Shown here: one piece after another, positions 59,644 through 64,000 of the stretch
Layout of the letters: each line of letters opens with the position of its first letter
How positions within the stretch are numbered: the stretch's first letter is position 1
DNA from: Nostoc sp. ATCC 43529
GTDB lineage: Bacteria > Cyanobacteriota > Cyanobacteriia > Cyanobacteriales > Nostocaceae
Assembly: GCA_003326205.1 (NCBI GenBank)
Contig: LWTK01000041.1
Coordinates: 62,001-126,000 of the forward strand
Length of the DNA: 64,000 nt
Direction: 5' to 3'
Made by a program: the position numbers and the translations under genes
Notes under the pieces: generated by a model
What the model saw: the letters and a program-made list of their open reading frames with translations, nothing else
Databases searched by the model: none
What the model was told of the DNA's origin: nothing

Positions 59644-62576
59644 GACAGGTTTACCTCTAAGGCTTCAAGTTGCTGGTTTATCCAAGTCGTTGCTGTCGCT
59701 TCATCAGTTTCTATTGCCCGTTCTACTCCTGTTTTAGCAATTTCTAGCAGTTGTTTGGATTGCTCCCGCGCTTTGCGAGATGCTTTGACTTTTTCTGTGA
59801 TTTTCTGGCGAGTTGATTCTTTCGGTAGCGAGATCGGAATATTTAACAAATCCTCAGTGGAAATTGCCGGATACATACTGGCAGTTGTATGAAGATCAAG
59901 TATTTCGCAGACAATAGGCGATCGCAAATAAACCAGTAAAACTTCTGGCTCAATTTTGGTTGGTTTTAAAACAGCAAAACCAGATGAACAAATGTAATTA
60001 TTTTGCTCTGGTTCAATCAGGACTGAGAGTCTGCGAATGGGGCGAACGGTTGACGTAATTACATCGTTAGTTTTGACAATCCACTGCGCTCGACTGGGGG
60101 CTTCTTCCATTGCTACTACTTCACTATTAGCAAAACCTTCTCCACTAAGATTGCCAATTTCAATGTAATTAAACGTGCCTTGTTTTTCAGGCTGAAATTT
60201 GCGCTTTGCAAGTGAGATAACATTGCCAATACAAAGACCAGATTGATGCATGATTGCCATGACTTTTTGCTGTTTTGGCTGGTAATATTCTGCGTCGAAG
60301 CGGCCAGAGGACAGGAACGACTCAGCAAAACTCTTGACGGCAATGGTTTCTTCCGTGGGCTGCCAGTCGTTCAAGCCAAGCTCCAACAACAGCAAATCTT
60401 CAGCTTGTTGATAAAAGCCTTTTGAAGAATCCAATAAAGCTTTGGACGATTTAACTATTCTTTCTATATTTTCTTGAAAATCCAATTCTAGTCTGGGAAC
60501 TTTGATTTCTTTGATTTTATAGATAAAGAGATGTAATTGAACATTCCCAGTTGATTCTCTCTCAGACTGAAATCGTCCATATTTACTTACCAAGAAAGTC
60601 GATAAAAATCTAGGTTTCAAAGATATATCTTGAATTCTAATAATTCCGACATCTCGATCACTATTTGCAGGCAAAATAGACTTGTCAACTACTGCACAGT
60701 TTCCAATCGTTCCCACAGTAGAAATAATTACGTCATCTTCTTGAAACTGAGTTCTTGGATTGAAATTATGCTGACGCTCAGAAATCTTTTTGATTTCAGT
60801 CAGATCAAAATAATTCTCTTTTGGATGTTTTGCAGAAAATGAAAATATATGGCTGTTTTCATCAAAATCAATTGATTCATGAATGCCATCTGTAACGTAA
60901 GCAAAGTCGTTAATTTTGCGATAGCTTCGCTTTTCAACTTTTTTGAGACAAGCAAGATAATATTTACCGAAATATTCACTATCGATTCTCAATGGTAGGT
61001 TATCTCTTAGAACCTGATTGAAGCTCACTTCAACCGCTTCAAGCCCATCCATTAACGTCTGATACCTTACAGCATCAAACGGTGCAACAGATGGGCTAAG
61101 TTCAAAAAAACTCAGATTCTCCTTTTTGGCAAACTCAATAAATGCTTCCGCAATGCCGTCTTCCGTCAGCCCTTCGTGGTTATACAGGTCATGATCCACT
61201 ACTAGATGTTCATGATTATCTCGTAAAAAATCGCTCTCTACCCCAACGACTCGTTGCACCGGAGAAGGCGGCATCAAGTCGCTGATTTCCTCATTGCTTG
61301 GTGAAGCCTTAGACGATAAAATCTTGCGCCAAATCTTGTCTCCAGAGTTATCTTTCCCCGACTTTCGCATGGTGGCAAAAAAGATGTTGTAGTCATCCTG
61401 TCGGGGGCAAAGTGCCCCTGCTTTGGGGTCGTCGTTCCATTTCTGCACAAACAGCACTGAGGTTTTTGTGCCTGTGTGCGGCTTAAAGGTGTTGCCATGT
61501 AGCCCCACCACTGCCAAAATTCGGCAGCGTTCCGCAATAAAATCTCGAATGTTTTTATCGGATGAGTTGTTGAACCGTCCCTGGGGAAGCACGATCGCCA
61601 TTCTCCCCCCTGGTTTCAAAAAATCCAAGTTGCGCTCAATAAACAAAATGTCGCGCCCCACTTTACTTTGCCACTTGCCATCGGGCTTTTTCGCTAGGTC
61701 ATAGCGGGCAATCATCCGCGGTTCTTTGATATCCCCGGCAAAAGGCGGATTCGCCATCAGCACATCAAACTGAAACTCTCGATAATCCTTGCTGGCTTTC
61801 GGCCGCAGCTTTTTGAGTCGCCTGAACCCCTCATGGTAAATGTTATCCCATTCCTCTTGCTCGGTGACTTCATCCCACAGTTCATAATCCAGGGTGTTCA
61901 GGTGCAATACATTCGTCTGCCCATCCCCTGCAATCAGGTTTAGCGTCCGTGCTACCTGCACCGCCTTTTCATCAAAGTCGATCGCAAAAACCTTGTCTTC
62001 CACATATTCTTTGCAGCGGGGCGGCTTATCTTCCAACGAAAACAAATGGCTTGCTTCCAATCCCTCATCCTCTAAAATCTGCCGCCACACATGAAAAATT
62101 GTATGCACTGGAAACCCCGATGACCCCGCAGCCGTATCAATCATGTACTCATCCTCTTGCGGGTTGAGCATTTTCACACACATATCAATTACATAGCGCG
62201 GCGTAAAAAACTGTCCCTTTTCGCCCTTGCTGCTCTGGTTGATCAAATACTCAAAGGCTTCATCGATCACATCCAAGTTGGAGTTAAACAGCTTGACATT
62301 TTCCAACGACGACACACAGACCGACAGATGAGACGGCGTGAGGCTAATTTTGGCATCCTCGCTAAACACCCCTTCCCATTTCTTCTTGGCTTTGTCAAAC
62401 AGATCCTGAATCTTAGTTTTCAGCGCGGCTTCCGTCTGTCCCGTATTGCGAAATTCTAGAGAACGGGTCGATCGCCTGTTGCCTTGCCCAGAATACCACT
62501 CATCATAAAGCTTGGTGAAAATTAGCTTAAACAGTTCCTCAAATACATCTACCCCAGCATTCGTCATTGTAGTCAC
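59640..62576 (-). CDS. HsdM-HsdS fusion: Type I-like adenine methyltransferase with specificity domains
   Basis: A 978-residue protein. The first ~480 residues are an N6-adenine methyltransferase: 'GEKGQFFTPRYVIDMCVKML' (120-139), SAM motif I 'IDTAAGSSGFPVHT' (146-159), catalytic 'NPPF' (276-279), and 'GGRMAIVLPQGRFNNSSD'. From about residue 540 there are two target-recognition units of the HsdS type ('DSEYFGKYYLACLKKVEKRS' and 'GRFDAEYYQPKQQKVMAIMH'), each followed by helical spacers ('IVKSSKALLDSSK', 'KVKASRKAREQSKQLLE'). No HsdR helicase-nuclease is in the window and the region upstream holds a phosphorylase gene, so it looks solitary. The short N-terminus (MTTMTNAGVDVFEELFKLIF) may lack an upstream part that relatives have; stops lie just ahead of the GTG start. 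Confidence 0.88.
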   Translation of the reverse strand: MTTMTNAGVDVFEELFKLIFTKLYDEWYSGQGNRRSTRSLEFRNTGQTEAALKTKIQDLFDKAKKKWEGVFSEDAKISLTPSHLSVCVSSLENVKLFNSNLDVIDEAFEYLINQSSKGEKGQFFTPRYVIDMCVKMLNPQEDEYMIDTAAGSSGFPVHTIFHVWRQILEDEGLEASHLFSLEDKPPRCKEYVEDKVFAIDFDEKAVQVARTLNLIAGDGQTNVLHLNTLDYELWDEVTEQEEWDNIYHEGFRRLKKLRPKASKDYREFQFDVLMANPPFAGDIKEPRMIARYDLAKKPDGKWQSKVGRDILFIERNLDFLKPGGRMAIVLPQGRFNNSSDKNIRDFIAERCRILAVVGLHGNTFKPHTGTKTSVLFVQKWNDDPKAGALCPRQDDYNIFFATMRKSGKDNSGDKIWRKILSSKASPSNEEISDLMPPSPVQRVVGVESDFLRDNHEHLVVDHDLYNHEGLTEDGIAEAFIEFAKKENLSFFELSPSVAPFDAVRYQTLMDGLEAVEVSFNQVLRDNLPLRIDSEYFGKYYLACLKKVEKRSYRKINDFAYVTDGIHESIDFDENSHIFSFSAKHPKENYFDLTEIKKISERQHNFNPRTQFQEDDVIISTVGTIGNCAVVDKSILPANSDRDVGIIRIQDISLKPRFLSTFLVSKYGRFQSERESTGNVQLHLFIYKIKEIKVPRLELDFQENIERIVKSSKALLDSSKGFYQQAEDLLLLELGLNDWQPTEETIAVKSFAESFLSSGRFDAEYYQPKQQKVMAIMHQSGLCIGNVISLAKRKFQPEKQGTFNYIEIGNLSGEGFANSEVVAMEEAPSRAQWIVKTNDVITSTVRPIRRLSVLIEPEQNNYICSSGFAVLKPTKIEPEVLLVYLRSPIVCEILDLHTTASMYPAISTEDLLNIPISLPKESTRQKITEKVKASRKAREQSKQLLEIAKTGVERAIETDEATATTWINQQLEALEVNLS

Positions 62577-62668
62577 TGCCCGATCAATTTTCTTAATTCT
62601 TTAATGGCGATCGCTTGTTAAAAAGCCTTCTCTAGTATCTTGTGCTATTAATTCTGCAACAAATTATT
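62577..62668. other. short gap upstream of the HsdM-HsdS gene
   Basis: 92 bp, AT-rich, with in-frame stops just ahead of the methyltransferase start. No remnant of a longer N-terminus and no HsdR sequence is visible. Confidence 0.6.
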
Positions 62669-63457
62669 CTAGCTTTTTAGCAAAAAGAGCCGATTTGTAA
62701 CTTGCTCTAAAACTTTTAATGCTGTTAACGAACCTCGAATTAGGCGAGTAGCAGCTATGGGTTGGCGAATCATTGCCATAGCTAAAGGAAAAGGACGCAG
62801 GGAACCATCAGAGTCGATCGCTCTTGTGAGGTCAGGGATATCGTGCTGAGAATCGTCGCTGACTACTCGCAACATTGCCACCGCTACCCCAGCTGCATTA
62901 AAAAACTCTAAGGCAGTAAATCCTTCCATATCAACAACATCAGCCGCTAAAGTCTCAGCCAGACGGCGTTTTTCAGCCGCAGACCAAATGACGCGATCGC
63001 TCGTCAAGGCGTTGACTAAAGTGACTGGGGACTGGGGGAGATGGCTTCGCCTTGGGGAAAGGTAAAAGGTAAAAGGGAAAAGGAGGGATCTTTGTTTTCC
63101 CCCTTGCCTTTTGCCCTTTGCCCCTTGCCCTATGCCCAGTAACTCTGCTGTGAAAGAACGATCGCATTGTTGTTGTTGTCCTTGATAAAGACAATTTTGA
63201 TACAGCACAACATCACCAACAGTGTAGCGATCGCTCAAGCTGCCACATAAACCTAAAATTAGTACTCTCGATTTTGCAGCCAGAAATTGTCCGCTTGCTG
63301 CGGATTTTTGCAGGTATTGAAGTAATGGCTGCATCCCAACAGGTATGGGTAATACCGTTGGGATGCAGCCAGTAAGATTGCGTAATCCACGACACACGGC
63401 TTGATATTCTGCTCCTTGAGGCACAAGAATTATGTCGTGGGGTAAAAAGTTAGGCAC
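62669..63457 (-). CDS. nucleoside-phosphorylase-like protein (HpnG-like)
   Basis: A 262-residue protein of the purine-nucleosidase/phosphorylase superfamily: 'IILVPQGAEYQAVCRGL', 'RVLILGLCGSLSDRYTVGDV', 'DVVDMEGFTALEFFNAAGVA' and 'LRVVSDDSQHD'. Cyanobacterial relatives are annotated as hopanoid-associated phosphorylase (HpnG, which acts on adenosylhopane), and the neighbour fits that, but I cannot exclude an MTA/SAH-nucleosidase role. Residues ~108-146 (GQGAKGKRQGG...PRRSHLPQS) are an in-frame insertion encoded by heptamer repeats. The start is GTG at 63457 and overlaps the stop of the upstream ferritin-like gene by 8 bases, so the two are coupled. Confidence 0.78.
   Translation of the reverse strand: MPNFLPHDIILVPQGAEYQAVCRGLRNLTGCIPTVLPIPVGMQPLLQYLQKSAASGQFLAAKSRVLILGLCGSLSDRYTVGDVVLYQNCLYQGQQQQCDRSFTAELLGIGQGAKGKRQGGKQRSLLFPFTFYLSPRRSHLPQSPVTLVNALTSDRVIWSAAEKRRLAETLAADVVDMEGFTALEFFNAAGVAVAMLRVVSDDSQHDIPDLTRAIDSDGSLRPFPLAMAMIRQPIAATRLIRGSLTALKVLEQVTNRLFLLKS
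63021..63140. repeat. GGGCAAA/GGGGACT repeats inside a coding sequence
   Basis: GACTGGGGACTGGGGGA followed by AAAGGTAAAAGG and TTTGCCCTTTGCCCCTTGCC units, about 120 bp (40 codons), wholly within the phosphorylase-like gene and keeping its frame. Confidence 0.85.
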
Positions 63458-64000
63458 TAGCGCTCTCGATATTCTGGAGTTTGCGTTTGGGTATTAACTG
63501 GAGGATGCTTAGGGCGAAATTGGCCAGTTTCGGCAATAATTGGGGTTGCAGTAACCGGGGATCGTACTTGCTCATGCGCCGCTGATTTTCTAGCAAGCAA
63601 ATTTCTAGAAATTTTTCTAGTGTCAGGTCTTTAGTAAAAATGTTCGTGCCGGTGGCAGCAAAACCAGTTCTACTGGCGTCATCATTGCCAAAGACGGCAA
63701 TCAGATTGCTGAGTGCCTTGCCGTAGTGCCAGAGAGTTTTGATACTCCGCAGTGGGGTAAATCCCTGGCCGCGTTGAATTTGTGTATAGGTGAACCAGTT
63801 GACAAAAAAGACAATATGGCGTGTTTCTTCGTCTATGATGGGATCGAAGATAGTGAAAATTGACTCTGGAAAGACATTAGCTTCACGGGCGATCGCAAAT
63901 AGCCCATAGGCAAAGAAAGTATCCAGACATTCTTCAAAGCCAAAGCGCGTAAATATTGGCTCAATATTTTGGGGAACTTCAACGGGGGGACGTTCTGGCA
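63450..64000 (-). CDS. ferritin-like domain protein, 5' end outside window
   Basis: The frame is open from the window edge to TAA at 63450-63452, giving about 183 residues of the C-terminal part. It contains 'GFEECLDTFFAYGLFAIARE' and 'DPIIDEETRHIVFFVNWFTY', whose Glu and ExxRH residues look like the second half of a four-helix ferritin-like di-metal site. It ends with a basic hydrophobic tail (ALSILQLIPKRKLQN). Ferritin-like proteins of this kind occur beside hopanoid genes in cyanobacteria, consistent with the coupled phosphorylase-like gene. The N-terminus and exact family cannot be judged from the window. Confidence 0.75.
   Translation of the reverse strand, partial: PERPPVEVPQNIEPIFTRFGFEECLDTFFAYGLFAIAREANVFPESIFTIFDPIIDEETRHIVFFVNWFTYTQIQRGQGFTPLRSIKTLWHYGKALSNLIAVFGNDDASRTGFAATGTNIFTKDLTLEKFLEICLLENQRRMSKYDPRLLQPQLLPKLANFALSILQLIPKRKLQNIESASA

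Overview
The window is chromosomal DNA from a filamentous, probably heterocyst-forming (Nostocales-type) cyanobacterium. The evidence is psbB and psbT for photosystem II, chlP for chlorophyll and tocopherol synthesis, an FtsH2-type thylakoid protease, very frequent GCGATCGC (HIP1) octamers, heptanucleotide tandem repeats (TAGTCAT, GGGGACT and GAGTTAG types) in many gaps, and cyanobacterial families such as COP23, two-component-secretion haemagglutinins, CHAT proteins, DUF29 and Uma2. Genus cannot be fixed from this sequence.

Layout. 0-5.5 kb: a secreted protein cut by the window edge, a nonsense-interrupted small membrane gene, ftsH2, a secreted beta-sandwich-like protein, gltX and tRNA-Asp. 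5.7-8.9 kb: two tandem paralogous Ser/Thr kinases sharing an unrecognised C-terminal region. 9.3-21 kb: mixed housekeeping and unknown genes (phytase-like esterase, TM0106-type nuclease, cyst(e)ine-lyase-like PLP enzyme, glycosyltransferase-like protein, YjbQ, Nif3, a beta-lactamase-fold RNA-processing-like protein, several small conserved-looking proteins). 21.5-26.2 kb: RND efflux pump (adaptor and permease). 27-29 kb: HD-domain protein and a DppC-like permease. 29.2-29.9 kb: a dense repeat patch with a minisatellite and nested MITE-like elements. 30-42 kb: an export and cell-surface block with a GDSL hydrolase, a TPR membrane protein, a COP23 protein, TpsA, TpsB and an exported CHAT protease. 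42-45 kb: DppB-like permease and its solute-binding lipoprotein, probably partners of the DppC-like gene 13 kb away. 46-48 kb: psbB and psbT. 48.5-56.5 kb: ribosomal protein S1, a HAD protein with an altered active site, Uma2, CysA, a membrane transglutaminase-like protein, chlP and a PEP-CTERM protein. 56.9-58 kb: M50/CBS membrane protease. 58.2-62.6 kb: a small defence or mobile module with MntA antitoxin, a HepT toxin broken by an in-frame TAG, Uma2, a solitary HsdM-HsdS fusion without HsdR, and two decayed copies of the 3' end of that R-M gene. 62.7-64 kb: a nucleoside-phosphorylase-like (HpnG-like) gene translationally coupled to a ferritin-like gene cut by the window edge.

The strongest unusual signals are: (1) the MntA/HepT locus with a nonsense mutation just before the toxin's catalytic motif, bracketed by decayed R-M 3' ends; (2) two copies of a MITE-like element with matching terminal inverted repeats and perfect 10-bp target duplications, one nested in a larger inverted-repeat element; (3) the COP23-TpsA-TpsB-CHAT surface cassette, whose CHAT gene lies between two copies of a 92-bp repeat; (4) repeats that have grown in frame into coding sequence (RND permease and phosphorylase). 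I did not find a CRISPR array, a complete transposase or a clearly new multi-gene system. The TPS/CHAT cassette and the kinase pair are the best candidates for uncharacterised biology.
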